Source: Mesorhizobium mediterraneum
GTDB taxonomy: Bacteria; Pseudomonadota; Alphaproteobacteria; Rhizobiales; Rhizobiaceae
Assembly (NCBI RefSeq): GCF_002284565.1
Contig: NZ_NPKI01000011.1
Span: 1 to 64,000, forward strand
Length of the DNA stretch: 64,000 nt
Direction of reading: 5' to 3'
Under the pieces are notes generated by a model that searched no databases, was not told the origin of the DNA, and worked only from the letters and a program-made list of their open reading frames with translations. A program made the translations under genes and the position numbers. This document shows, in pieces, positions 18,129-26,046 of the stretch; position 1 is the first letter of the stretch; each line of letters starts with the position of its first letter.

Positions 18129-19000
18129 CTTGACCCCTCCCGCTGAAGCCCGTCATGCCGAAAGGTGCGGCGGGCTGGCGCCTTCTCAGGCTCGGCTTGG
18201 ACTTCTTCTGTGATGACTTCGAAGCGAGTAAGCCGGGAAAGACCGAAGCTCGTTGAGATGGCGACGTCATTCGCATCGCATCCCGTCGCCATCAGGATTC
18301 TGCCGATACGAGGCTGGTTATGCCGTGCATCAAAGGTGAACCAATGGCCGCTGAGATAGGCTTGGAACCATGCGTTGAAATCCATGGGATACGGCATCGG
18401 CGGTATCCCGATGTCGCCGAGGTAGCCGGTGCAATATCGCGCCGGAATGTGCATGCAACGGCACAGCGTGATTGCCAGATGCGCAAAATCACGACAAACG
18501 CCGGCCCGATCGGTTAGCGCGCCGTAGGCGGTCCGCAGCGTGTCCGCGGCCTGGTAGTTGAAGGCGATGTGTTCGTGAACGAAATCACAGATCGCCTGGA
18601 CGCGCGCCCATCCGGGTGCGGTGTTGCCGAAATTGGCCCAAGCGAAGTCGCCAAGCCGATCGGTATCGCAATAGCGACTGCCGAGAAGAAACCTGAGCAC
18701 GTAGTCGGGCAGCTCTTTGATATCGTGCTGGATGGCGTCGGCGACCACAATTTCTGGCTTACCGGTGTCATAGATTTCGAAGTTCGTTGATATCGTCGTC
18801 AGCCCGGCGGGCGCTTCTATTCTCGTGCATAGATTGCCGAAAGCGTCGATATAGCCGCGGGCCTCGCTCGGGCGATCGAAGCCGATGATTTGTTCTGTCA
18901 AAAGATCGATGCGACGTGAAGGATGGATCTCAAGGACGAGCAGCATCGGTGTCGGCTGCGGACATTCGTAGGCAAGCTTGAAACCGGCGCGGATACGCAT
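18119..19000 (-). CDS. Transglutaminase-like protein, His position altered
   Basis: A 293-residue protein of the bacterial transglutaminase-like (COG1305) family with the N-terminal beta domain and the papain-like core. The catalytic cysteine is in R-A-G-V-C-R-D-F-A-H. In the next motif the family usually has H-A-W; here the sequence is D-F-N-A-W-F, so the histidine position is Asn. The aspartate motif F-T-F-D-A-R-H follows. This may be a subfamily trait or loss of activity. A second family member lies immediately upstream, and the two are probably co-transcribed. Substrate unknown. Confidence 0.8.
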   Translation of the reverse strand: MRIRAGFKLAYECPQPTPMLLVLEIHPSRRIDLLTEQIIGFDRPSEARGYIDAFGNLCTRIEAPAGLTTISTNFEIYDTGKPEIVVADAIQHDIKELPDYVLRFLLGSRYCDTDRLGDFAWANFGNTAPGWARVQAICDFVHEHIAFNYQAADTLRTAYGALTDRAGVCRDFAHLAITLCRCMHIPARYCTGYLGDIGIPPMPYPMDFNAWFQAYLSGHWFTFDARHNQPRIGRILMATGCDANDVAISTSFGLSRLTRFEVITEEVQAEPEKAPARRTFRHDGLQREGSSQS

Positions 19001-19070
19001 GGCAGCTCCAACGCGTTGATTTCAGCAAACTCCAGACTGTCCGAACAGTTCCGCAAAACATTAGGGTTCT

Positions 19071-19961
19071 CTAATTTCCATTGGTGCCGGCTTCCTTCAC
19101 CACCTTGACCTCCACCGTCATGCCGAGAAAACTCGACGTGCTGCCGGAGTAGCTTCCAGAAAGAGGGATGGCTTGCTGCGGGTGCCTGGCGACGGCCACC
19201 CTGATCAGATCCCGGTTGCCGACAATGCCATTGGTGGGATCGAACTCGACCCAGCCCGCGCCAGGCAAATAGACCTGGCACCAGGCATGCGTCGAACCGC
19301 CGCCGAGGACAGAAGCACTATCGCGGTTCGGCACATAGACATAGCCAGTCACAAAACGCGCGGCAAAACCCAGCGAACGAACTGCTTCCATCATAAACAG
19401 CGCAAAGTCCCGGCATGTGCCTCGACGCAGGTGCAACGTCATGAGCGGCGGTTGCGTCCCTGGTTCAGTTCGACGGGAATACACAAAGCTCTCGTGGATG
19501 GCATAGCAAAGCGTCATCAACAATTTGCCCGTCTCGGTATGCCCTCTGGCACTCACGAACTGTCGTGCCCATTTGCCGATCTCGTCGCCGTCATCGAGAT
19601 GATGGCGCTCCATGGTTTGAGTGAGGTCGGTTGCCTCGTCGGGATCATAGGAGAAGGGATAGCTGAGTGCCGCTTCATCGATCCGGAAATCAGGCGCATG
19701 CTGCGGTGTGTGATCGAGCCGAATGTCTGTCACGAAACGCAGTTCGTCTTCGGAGCCCTTGAAGTCGACTACCGCAACGCAGTTTCCGAAAACGTCGTGG
19801 ATCCAGCGAATCTCTTTGGGCTCGGGGTTCACAAACAGCGCGTGATCGAGAAGTCGCTGATCGAAACTATCGCGCGGCCTGAACATCAGCCGGTGCTCGC
19901 CAAACGTCACCGGTTGCGTGTAGCGATAGACGGTCGTGTGCTTGACTGAAAAAATCGGCAT
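19071..19961 (-). CDS. Transglutaminase-like cysteine protease family protein
   Basis: A 296-residue member of the same family as its downstream neighbour, with the full triad visible: Cys in R-R-G-T-C-R-D-F-A, His in S-T-H-A-W-C-Q-V-Y and Asp in V-E-F-D-P-T-N-G. The N-terminal beta domain begins FSVKHTTVYRYTQPVTFGEH. I chose the ATG at 19961 because homologues begin close to this motif; the frame is open to 20027. The likely activity is peptide or isopeptide hydrolysis. It ends 70 bases before the next gene in the same direction. Confidence 0.82.
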   Translation of the reverse strand: MPIFSVKHTTVYRYTQPVTFGEHRLMFRPRDSFDQRLLDHALFVNPEPKEIRWIHDVFGNCVAVVDFKGSEDELRFVTDIRLDHTPQHAPDFRIDEAALSYPFSYDPDEATDLTQTMERHHLDDGDEIGKWARQFVSARGHTETGKLLMTLCYAIHESFVYSRRTEPGTQPPLMTLHLRRGTCRDFALFMMEAVRSLGFAARFVTGYVYVPNRDSASVLGGGSTHAWCQVYLPGAGWVEFDPTNGIVGNRDLIRVAVARHPQQAIPLSGSYSGSTSSFLGMTVEVKVVKEAGTNGN

Positions 19962-20179
19962 TGGCTTGCGTCGACCACCTGCGATATCAGCGCAATCATA
20001 TAATCTTTTTCGATGTGCAGCGGACAAAATGGAGTCCTCCGCCTCGACCGGATCGCATCAGGCGCCGTAGGCCTAAGCCTTTTGCAATCTCCAATTGGTA
20101 GACTCTCTCAATGCCCCGGAACTTAATCTTTGCGCCAAGGAGGGGCCAAGGCGAGGAACGTCGCAAACGGGAGGAAGTA

Positions 20180-20380
20180 ATGAACGAAGACTACGATCTG
20201 GCCATAGGTCACGACAAGCCCTACGAAATAGCTGCTTTCGCTGAAAAGCATGGCCTTACGATAGGGGCTGCCGAGCTGATCCTTTTCGCCTATAGCCCGT
20301 CCCGAGCGGCGTGCGATACTGCCGCAACCGCTTTCCTCACGGCAGTCGCCGCACAAGCCAACAGACAATCGGCGCGCTAG
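20180..20380 (+). CDS. Small conserved hypothetical protein
   Basis: A 66-residue protein. The ATG at 20180 is preceded by GGAGGAAG and is preferred over an upstream in-frame ATG. The sequence (DKPYEIAAFAEKHGLTIGAA) resembles short helical rhizobial proteins such as DUF3606 members, but the match is too loose to name. No signal peptide or membrane segment. It is followed by a strong stem-loop. Confidence 0.55.
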   Translation: MNEDYDLAIGHDKPYEIAAFAEKHGLTIGAAELILFAYSPSRAACDTAATAFLTAVAAQANRQSAR

Positions 20381-20487
20381 CTCTCGTTCCGAACATCCTG
20401 AAAGCGACGGTGGCGTAGATCACCTCGCCACCGTCGCATACACGTCGCCCGCCGCTCATTTCGGAGCGGCAGGCTTTGGACGGTGCC

Positions 20488-20518
20488 GAAGGCTGCGCCG
20501 ATCGACGGCGCAGCCTTC
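20488..20518. terminator. Strong stem-loop between convergent small genes
   Basis: GAAGGCTGCGCCG (20488-20500) pairs perfectly with CGGCGCAGCCTTC (20506-20518) across a five-base loop. It lies seven bases past the csbD-like stop codon and downstream of the 66-residue gene, so it can serve both directions. A T-run is missing on both strands. Confidence 0.6.
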
Positions 20519-20525
20519 TGAACGC

Positions 20526-20726
20526 TCAGGTGAGGCTTCTGGACCAGTCGTCTATCTGGCGCTCTGCCTCTTCCTTGGCAATTCCATACCGCTCCTGAAT
20601 ACGTCCTGCGAGTTGGTCACGATTGCCCTCGATGCGATCAAGGTCATCGTCCGTGAGGTCGCCCCATTGCTCCTTGGCCTTGCCTTTGAACTGCATCCAT
20701 TTTCCCTTGATTTGATCCCAGTTCAT
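20526..20726 (-). CDS. CsbD family stress-response protein
   Basis: A 66-residue, strongly charged helical protein with the CsbD signature: M-N-W-D-Q-I-K-G-K-W, then KGKAKEQWGDLTDDDLD and G-N-R-D-Q-L-A-G-R-I-Q. The ATG at 20726 is preceded by AAAGGAGGAATCC. Family members are induced by general stress in Bacillus and E. coli, but their mechanism is unknown. Confidence 0.88.
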   Translation of the reverse strand: MNWDQIKGKWMQFKGKAKEQWGDLTDDDLDRIEGNRDQLAGRIQERYGIAKEEAERQIDDWSRSLT

Positions 20727-20917
20727 GGATTCCTCCTTTGTTGTCTGGAGGAAATGCAAATGGACACCACACGTTCCCGAACGGCGGATCGCCCATGACG
20801 ATTATTATGGGCGACGCAGCAAAAGCCGCCGGCCGGAGCCAGCGGGGCGGAGAAGGGGATTGAATGGAACCGTCCGCGTCTTGAAATCACGCTCGACAGA
20901 AAGGTTCCCCAGCGGGA

Positions 20918-21181
20918 TCAGCTGGCGCGCGCCAATGCGATCGATATGACGTTGTCTGCATCCGCCCCCGGTAGATCGAACAACATCGGAAGTTGGCGGG
21001 TCATGGCCATTTCAACGATCAACTCTTCAATGGAAGCTGTCGGCAGGTCGGTCTCGACACTATTCGAGATCATCGAGGCAAGCTTGTGGACTGGCACTGG
21101 TGCCGACTTCGCACGGTCGTCGAGCAACCTGCTGATTTCGATTACAACGTCTGCGTCAATGCTCTTTGGCAATTCGCGCAT
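20918..21181 (-). CDS. Hypothetical 87-residue protein
   Basis: An ORF with a very good ribosome-binding site (GGGAGGAAAAGCC before the ATG). The peptide begins MRELPKSIDADVVIEISRLL, is rich in helix-forming and acidic residues, and has no membrane segment. I do not recognise it. It lies in a cluster of short stress-type genes and faces the DUF3606 gene across a 220-base promoter region. Confidence 0.55.
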   Translation of the reverse strand: MRELPKSIDADVVIEISRLLDDRAKSAPVPVHKLASMISNSVETDLPTASIEELIVEMAMTRQLPMLFDLPGADADNVISIALARAS

Positions 21182-21401
21182 GGCTTTTCCTCCCTGCCCG
21201 TATCATGCGCGTGCCAGAGGGCTGAGTCTCGAAAAATCGACGTATGGAACCGAAGGCGTGCGTCGGTCCGATTGCTTTGCTGCGTCAGGGCTGAGGCGAA
21301 AAAGCGAAGTGCACTGGTGTCGCATGCGGCAACGAAATCGCCCCTTTTGCGTTGGCCAATCATACATCGTTCAGCAAACGTGACCAAAAAGGAGAGTAAG
21401 C

Positions 21402-21686
21402 ATGACAGCCGACGCGGCGAAGCTCTATCCCCGCCACCGGGATCGGATCTCCGGCAGCGAGGACTACATAGTAGCGCATTTTGCCCGGCAAAACGGTATC
21501 ACCCCGGCGCAAGTCCATCAGTTGATCAAGAGATATGGAAGCAACCGCGCCAAGCTGGTGGCGGCGGCGAAGGAACTTCGCACGTCGCTTCGATCAGATG
21601 TCCCCAAGCCCCTGCTAGGCTCGGGCCGCCGCGCCGGACGTCTCAGCGCCGGTGTTGATGCCAGAAATGGCTTAGAAACGCGGTGA
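21402..21686 (+). CDS. DUF3606-like small protein
   Basis: A 94-residue protein. Residues 15-62 (RDRISGSEDYIVAHFARQNG, then GITPAQVHQLIKRYGSNRAK) follow the DUF3606 pattern, a short helical domain common in rhizobia. The C-terminus is basic and low in complexity. AAAAGGAGAG lies before the ATG. Its last 44 bases overlap the convergent BrkB-family gene, so the C-terminal tail may be recently added. Confidence 0.65.
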   Translation: MTADAAKLYPRHRDRISGSEDYIVAHFARQNGITPAQVHQLIKRYGSNRAKLVAAAKELRTSLRSDVPKPLLGSGRRAGRLSAGVDARNGLETR

Positions 21687-22644
21687 GGAGACTGCTGAAA
21701 ACAATCCAGCCAAGGATTTCGTTTTCAGACTTTTCAATCCTGGCCGCCGTCGCCAGCTTCTGTTCGCGATCACTTGCTTTGATGGTCGCCTCCAGATCGG
21801 ATCGGCTGCCATATCGAACCGAGTAGGCTCGTGTAAACTCGGCGCCCAGCAGAAAGATCTCGGACGAATAAAAGACCCACAACAGCACGACGAGCAGCGC
21901 ACCGGCTGCGCCGTATGACGATGCGGTTGCGCTTGCTCCGATATACCAGCCGATCAGCGACTTGCCGATCGTGAAGAGAAACGCCGTCACCACGGCGCCG
22001 ATGCCAACGTCGCGCCATCGCAGCGCGCGATCGGGCAGGACCTTGTAGATTGCCGCGAACAAAAGCGCGATCAGGGCAAACGAGACGATCCCGTTGATTG
22101 TGCTCAGGATAATGGTGCCGAAGGGTAGATATGCGTTGATGATTTCGCCAAGCGCAGAAATTGCAGCGCTCGCGACCAGGGACACCAGGAGCAGGAAGCC
22201 AAGCGCGGCGACGAGCCCAAGGCTTGCGGCGCGGGCCCGCACAAGCCCGGAAATCGATGTCTTAACCGGTTTGACTTTCCAGATTTCGTTCAGCGCAAGC
22301 TGCATTTCGCCGAACACGCCGGATGCGGTGACGAACAGCGTGACGAGCCCCAGGATGGCCGCAAGAGTGCCCGCCGTCCGATGGGAGGCATTTTCGATTG
22401 TCGCTTGCAAAAGCTCCGCGCTCTGCGCCCCCATCAGACCCGCGAGCTGGGCCGAAAGGGCAAGTTGCGCCGCATCATTTCCGAAGGCCAGGCCAGCGAT
22501 AGCGACAACGATGAGCAGGATCGGCGCAAGCGAGGTTGTGGCATAAAACGCCATTGCTGCCCCGTGACTCAGGGCGTTGTCATTGATGAAGCCGACAATG
22601 CTCTCCGTAAGGAGTGCCCAGCCCTCTTTCGCCAGATTCCACAT
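21643..22644 (-). CDS. YihY/BrkB family inner-membrane protein
   Basis: A 333-residue protein with six hydrophobic segments and the YihY layout: N-terminal FINDNALSHGAAMAFYATTS, the helix SLAPILLIVVAIAGLAFG, VFGEMQLALNEIW, and GAAGALLVVLLWVFYSSEIF followed by LLGAEFTRAY. Members were once called ribonuclease BN or serum-resistance protein; the true role is unclear. The C-terminal tail after the last motif is charged. It overlaps the DUF3606 gene at its 3' end. Confidence 0.88.
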   Translation of the reverse strand: MWNLAKEGWALLTESIVGFINDNALSHGAAMAFYATTSLAPILLIVVAIAGLAFGNDAAQLALSAQLAGLMGAQSAELLQATIENASHRTAGTLAAILGLVTLFVTASGVFGEMQLALNEIWKVKPVKTSISGLVRARAASLGLVAALGFLLLVSLVASAAISALGEIINAYLPFGTIILSTINGIVSFALIALLFAAIYKVLPDRALRWRDVGIGAVVTAFLFTIGKSLIGWYIGASATASSYGAAGALLVVLLWVFYSSEIFLLGAEFTRAYSVRYGSRSDLEATIKASDREQKLATAARIEKSENEILGWIVFSSLLTAFLSHFWHQHRR

Positions 22645-23000
22645 ACTAGCCTCACCTGCCTCTCAGCAAGCAATTAGAGGCAGCACGGCAGCGGACCAGA
22701 GCAGCAAATGGGGAAGTCCGTTTGGATCCGGAGTTTAGGTGATGGATCTTGAGTTGTTTGGCGAGGTGCCACCACTTGCCATGTCCCGATACGGCATTTC
22801 CCGGACAAGCGTTGCCAGGACGATCAGATAGCCGGCGGCTGAGATTCCAGACCTGGGAGCGGGCGTGGCGGTCCGCTTCGCGGCAATACGGGCCAGGGTT
22901 CGACGTGTTGAATGTTTCCACAGCGTTGCAGTTCAGCAACAGACTTAGAGGAGATAGCCGGCTACTGTGGGGGATATTTCTAGAGCCGAGGAGGGGTGCC
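22645..23000. other. 356-base intergenic region
   Basis: It separates two divergent genes, the BrkB-family gene and the outer-membrane protein gene, and should hold both promoters. No ORF here is convincing. I saw no clear operator. Confidence 0.4.
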
Positions 23001-23627
23001 ATGTTTTCCATCAGACGGACTGCTTTCACCGCCACGATACTGCTTGCCTGGGGCGGATGCGCTCTCGCGGCAGACCCAGTGTATGAGGAGCCCGTGGTCG
23101 CTTCAGTCTATGACTGGAGCGGTGTCTATCTTGGCCTGCAAGCCGGATATGGCTGGGCTGATGCGGATGTGACGATTTTCACCAATCCACCACTTGTTGG
23201 AACGGCCGATCTGGATGGAGCATTTGCTGGAGCGCTTGCCGGCTATAATTTCCAGTCCGGAAATTTCGTGTTCGGTGTCGAGGGTGACATAAACAAGAGC
23301 TGGATCGAGCTCGACGATGACGGAGACGCCGAGATCGACTGGTTCGGGTCCGTGCGCGGACGCGTGGGCTACGCTTGGGATCGCACCTTACTTTTTGGCA
23401 CCGCCGGTATTGCCTTTGCGCATGGCGAAGTGTCTACGGTTGTGGAAGATGACGATATGAGCTTCACCGGCTGGACGGCGGGGCTCGGCGCGGAACACGC
23501 TTTCACCGACAACTGGCTTGGGCGGGCCGAATATCGCTATTACGATTTCGGCACGGAAGACATCACGCGCGGGGAAGTCGACCTGACGATGCACACCGTC
23601 TCTGTAGGCATTGCGTACAAGTTCTAG
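23001..23627 (+). CDS. Omp25/RopB-type outer-membrane beta-barrel protein
   Basis: A 208-residue protein with a signal peptide ending C-A-L-A-A. The mature sequence reads as an eight-stranded barrel with alternating strands such as YDWSGVYLGLQAGYGWADAD, FGVEGDIN and VRGRVGYAWDRTLLFGTAGI, ending in the aromatic VGIAYKF. This is the porin-like family (OmpA-like barrel, Omp25/31 of Brucella, RopB of Rhizobium). The ATG at 23001 follows GAGGAGGGG. No lipobox. Function is probably structural in the envelope. Confidence 0.85.
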   Translation: MFSIRRTAFTATILLAWGGCALAADPVYEEPVVASVYDWSGVYLGLQAGYGWADADVTIFTNPPLVGTADLDGAFAGALAGYNFQSGNFVFGVEGDINKSWIELDDDGDAEIDWFGSVRGRVGYAWDRTLLFGTAGIAFAHGEVSTVVEDDDMSFTGWTAGLGAEHAFTDNWLGRAEYRYYDFGTEDITRGEVDLTMHTVSVGIAYKF

Positions 23628-23978
23628 TCTAAACGAAGCCAGCAGACGGAGCCGACTGCCGAGGGGCGGTCCCGGACGATCCAAGCCGGGCCTCAGGTAT
23701 TGAGCGCAGGCTCCGGCACCGTCGTCGCTCTCACGGCATGACTGCTTGCGGTGCGGGCGTGAACTCATTTTGTCATGCCAACCTCGCCTGAAATCCTGTC
23801 GGGGCGCGCCGCGCCCGACAGGGGCGTTCCTCGTCTCTGAACAGTATCCAGGCTGAACCTTATCCGCTCGCGACGTGAGAGCCAGCCACAAGAAATTGCC
23901 TACGGCGGCCGGTTTCGTTGGCAAAAGGTGGGCGTTCCCTGCTATTCCCCCCTCAAATCAAAAGCAGTGGACTTGCGC
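23628..23978. other. 351-base intergenic region with a strong stem-loop
   Basis: No gene is supported here. The main element is the hairpin at 23795-23822, listed separately. The rest probably carries the promoter of the following gene. Confidence 0.4.
23795..23822 (+). terminator. GC-rich stem-loop downstream of the outer-membrane gene
   Basis: CCTGTCGGGGCGC pairs with GCGCCCGACAGG, with one bulged G. It lies about 170 bases past the stop codon of the outer-membrane gene. There is no T-run, so transcription termination is uncertain. Confidence 0.4.
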
Positions 23979-25292
23979 ATGACCAATGTCGCCCTGACCG
24001 GGCTTGCCCGCGATCTCGCCAAGCGCGCCGCGGAAGGCCGTCCGGTGCGCATCGGCGTCATCGGCTCCGGCGAGATGGGCACCGACCTGGTGACGCAAGG
24101 CATGCTTATGCCTGGCATTTCGGTGTGCGCCGTTTCGACCCGGCGCCCGCACACGGCACGTGACGCCATCCGCATCGCCTACGGCGACGAGGCGATGGCA
24201 CGGGAGGCCGATACGCCGTCGAAGGTCAGCGAGGCGATCGAAAGCGGCAAGATCGCCATCACCTCGAACGAGATGCTGGTGACCAATCCGCTGATCGACG
24301 TGGTGATCGACGCTACCGGCAAGCCGGGCGTCGCCGCCGATTTCGACCTGATGGCGATGGAGCACGGCAAGCATCTGGTGATGATGAACGTCGAGGCCGA
24401 CGTCACCATCGGCTGCTATCTGAAGCAGCAGGCCGACCGGCTCGGCGTTGTCTATTCGGTCGGCGCCGGCGATGAGCCGTCGAGCTGCATGGAACTGATC
24501 GAGTTCGCCTCGGCACTCGGCTACACCATCGTCTCGGCCGGCAAGGGCAAGAACAACCCGCTCAACCACGACGCCGTCCCCGATGACTATCGCGCGGAAG
24601 CACTGCGGCGCAATATGAACCCGCGCATGCTGGTCGAGTTCGTCGACGGATCCAAGACCATGGTCGAGATGTGCGCCATCGCCAACGCCACCGGGCTGGT
24701 GCCTGATATTGCCGGCATGCACGGCCCCAAAGCCGATCGCGATGAATTGGCCAAGGTGCTCATCCCGCGCGCGGATGGCGGCATCCTGTCGAAGAAGGGC
24801 GTCGTCGACTACACGATCGGCAAGGGCGTGGCGCCCGGCGTCTTCGTCATCGTCGAGGCGACGCATCCGCGCATCATCGAGCGTATGGACGATCTGCATA
24901 TCGGCCACGGTCCCTATTACAGCTTCTTCCGGCCGTATCATCTGACCTCGCTGGAAGTGCCGCTCACCGCCGCGCGTATCGCGCTCTACGGCAAGCCGGA
25001 CATGGTGCCGCTGCCGAGGCCGGTTGCCGAGGTCTGCGCCGTGGCCAAGCGCGATCTGGCGGCAGGAGAGACGTTCGATGCGATCGGCGAGACCTGCTAC
25101 CGTTCGTGGACCATGACTGTCGAAGAGGCTCGCGCCAACCGCGCCGTGCCGGTCGGCCTGCTCGAAAGCGGCAAGGTGCTGAAACCGGTCAGGAAGGGCG
25201 AGCTGCTGACATCAGGCAATTCCGCACCCGACCCGACGACCAAGCTGTTCGCCTTGCGCCGGCTGCAGGACGAAATGCTGTATGGGGCTTGA
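23979..25292 (+). CDS. Homoserine-dehydrogenase-like oxidoreductase with C-terminal SAF domain (COG4091)
   Basis: A 437-residue cytoplasmic protein. The N-terminal Rossmann fold starts R-I-G-V-I-G-S-G-E-M-G-T-D-L, the middle has DVVIDATGKPGVAADFDL and MNVEADVTIGCYL, and the C-terminal 80 residues (A-V-A-K-R-D-L-A-A-G-E-T-F-D-A-I-G) look like the SAF domain of the AFP/UxaA families. This domain pairing is the COG4091 predicted homoserine dehydrogenase. Members often sit with sugar-acid catabolism genes, but none are nearby, so the substrate is unknown. The ATG at 23979 matches the homologue start better than the in-frame one at 23928. Confidence 0.85.
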   Translation: MTNVALTGLARDLAKRAAEGRPVRIGVIGSGEMGTDLVTQGMLMPGISVCAVSTRRPHTARDAIRIAYGDEAMAREADTPSKVSEAIESGKIAITSNEMLVTNPLIDVVIDATGKPGVAADFDLMAMEHGKHLVMMNVEADVTIGCYLKQQADRLGVVYSVGAGDEPSSCMELIEFASALGYTIVSAGKGKNNPLNHDAVPDDYRAEALRRNMNPRMLVEFVDGSKTMVEMCAIANATGLVPDIAGMHGPKADRDELAKVLIPRADGGILSKKGVVDYTIGKGVAPGVFVIVEATHPRIIERMDDLHIGHGPYYSFFRPYHLTSLEVPLTAARIALYGKPDMVPLPRPVAEVCAVAKRDLAAGETFDAIGETCYRSWTMTVEEARANRAVPVGLLESGKVLKPVRKGELLTSGNSAPDPTTKLFALRRLQDEMLYGA

Positions 25293-25343
25293 TGCCGTCG
25301 AGAGTGGGAGCTGTCGGACGGCTTTCGTCCGAGCACGCTGGTA

Positions 25344-25377
25344 TTGTCATGACAAACTCTCTATATTGTAGTGACAG
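25344..25377. promoter_or_regulatory. Candidate VapB operator pair
   Basis: TTGTCATGACAA (25344-25355) is a perfect 12-base palindrome. TTGTAGTGACAG (25366-25377) matches it at 9 of 12 positions, 22 bases further on, about two helical turns. The pair sits 20 bases ahead of the vapB start, where VapBC complexes usually bind to repress their own operon. Confidence 0.6.
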
Positions 25378-25396
25378 CGAGGCGGAGGCCGATTAC

Positions 25397-25639
25397 ATGA
25401 ATCTTCAGATCAGGGACCCGCGCGCACGCGAACTGGCGCGAGAGCTTGCTGCCAAACGAAAGATTTCGATGACCGAAGCGGTCATCGAAGCGCTTGAATC
25501 CGAATTGAAGCGGGAAAGCGGACGCATTCCCCTGGCGGAGCGGCTCGCTGCCATTGCCAACGACTTCAAGGCCAAGGCAGGCCAGGGCGGTCGGGCTGTC
25601 AACAAGGATGAGATCGACGAAATGTGGGGACATTCCTAA
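25397..25639 (+). CDS. vapB: VapB-type antitoxin
   Basis: An 80-residue antitoxin that starts MNLQIRDPRARELARELA. The ATG at 25397 has CGGAGG eight bases upstream. The N-terminal part resembles the Rv0623/PSK class of VapB DNA-binding domain, and the rest is a charged toxin-binding tail. Its stop overlaps the vapC start by one base (TAATG), so the two are translationally coupled. The frame is open upstream to 25106, but that part reads as shadow. VapB neutralises VapC and probably represses the operon. Confidence 0.85.
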   Translation: MNLQIRDPRARELARELAAKRKISMTEAVIEALESELKRESGRIPLAERLAAIANDFKAKAGQGGRAVNKDEIDEMWGHS

Positions 25640-26031
25640 TGTTCGTCGACACCTCCGTGGTTGTCGCGATTCTTTCAGGAGAAGAGGATGCCGGCGAGTG
25701 GAGCAACCGCATCGAGGCAGCGCCAGCAAGGATAACTTCGGCGCTGGTCGTGCTTGAAGCGGCGATGCGGCTTTCAACGATGCTCGCCGTCCAGCCGGTT
25801 GTCGCCGGGGACGCGATAGAGGCGTTTCTTCGCGAGGCTGAAATCGAAATCGTGCCGATCGACGCCGGCGATGCCGCGCTCGCGATCCAGGCGTTTTCAG
25901 ACTATGGAAAGGGGCGTGGGCATCCCGCCCAGCTCAACTTAGCCGACTGCCTTTCTTATGCCTGCGCAAAAAGTCATGGCTCCGCACTGCTCTACAAGGG
26001 TAACGATTTTTCGCATACCGATCTCGCGTAA
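25639..26031 (+). CDS. vapC: VapC-type PIN-domain ribonuclease toxin
   Basis: A 130-residue PIN-domain protein. The first acidic residue is in M-F-V-D-T-S-V-V-V-A, a second follows in the L-E-A-A region near residue 40, and the later ones are in the N-L-A-D-C-L-S-Y-A segment and L-L-Y-K-G-N-D-F. These are the metal-binding acids of VapC endoribonucleases, which cut tRNA or rRNA. The ATG at 25639 overlaps the antitoxin stop codon by one base. The pair sits between the COG4091 gene and convergent proC. Confidence 0.88.
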   Translation: MFVDTSVVVAILSGEEDAGEWSNRIEAAPARITSALVVLEAAMRLSTMLAVQPVVAGDAIEAFLREAEIEIVPIDAGDAALAIQAFSDYGKGRGHPAQLNLADCLSYACAKSHGSALLYKGNDFSHTDLA

Positions 26032-26046
26032 TCCGCGAAGCCGAAC

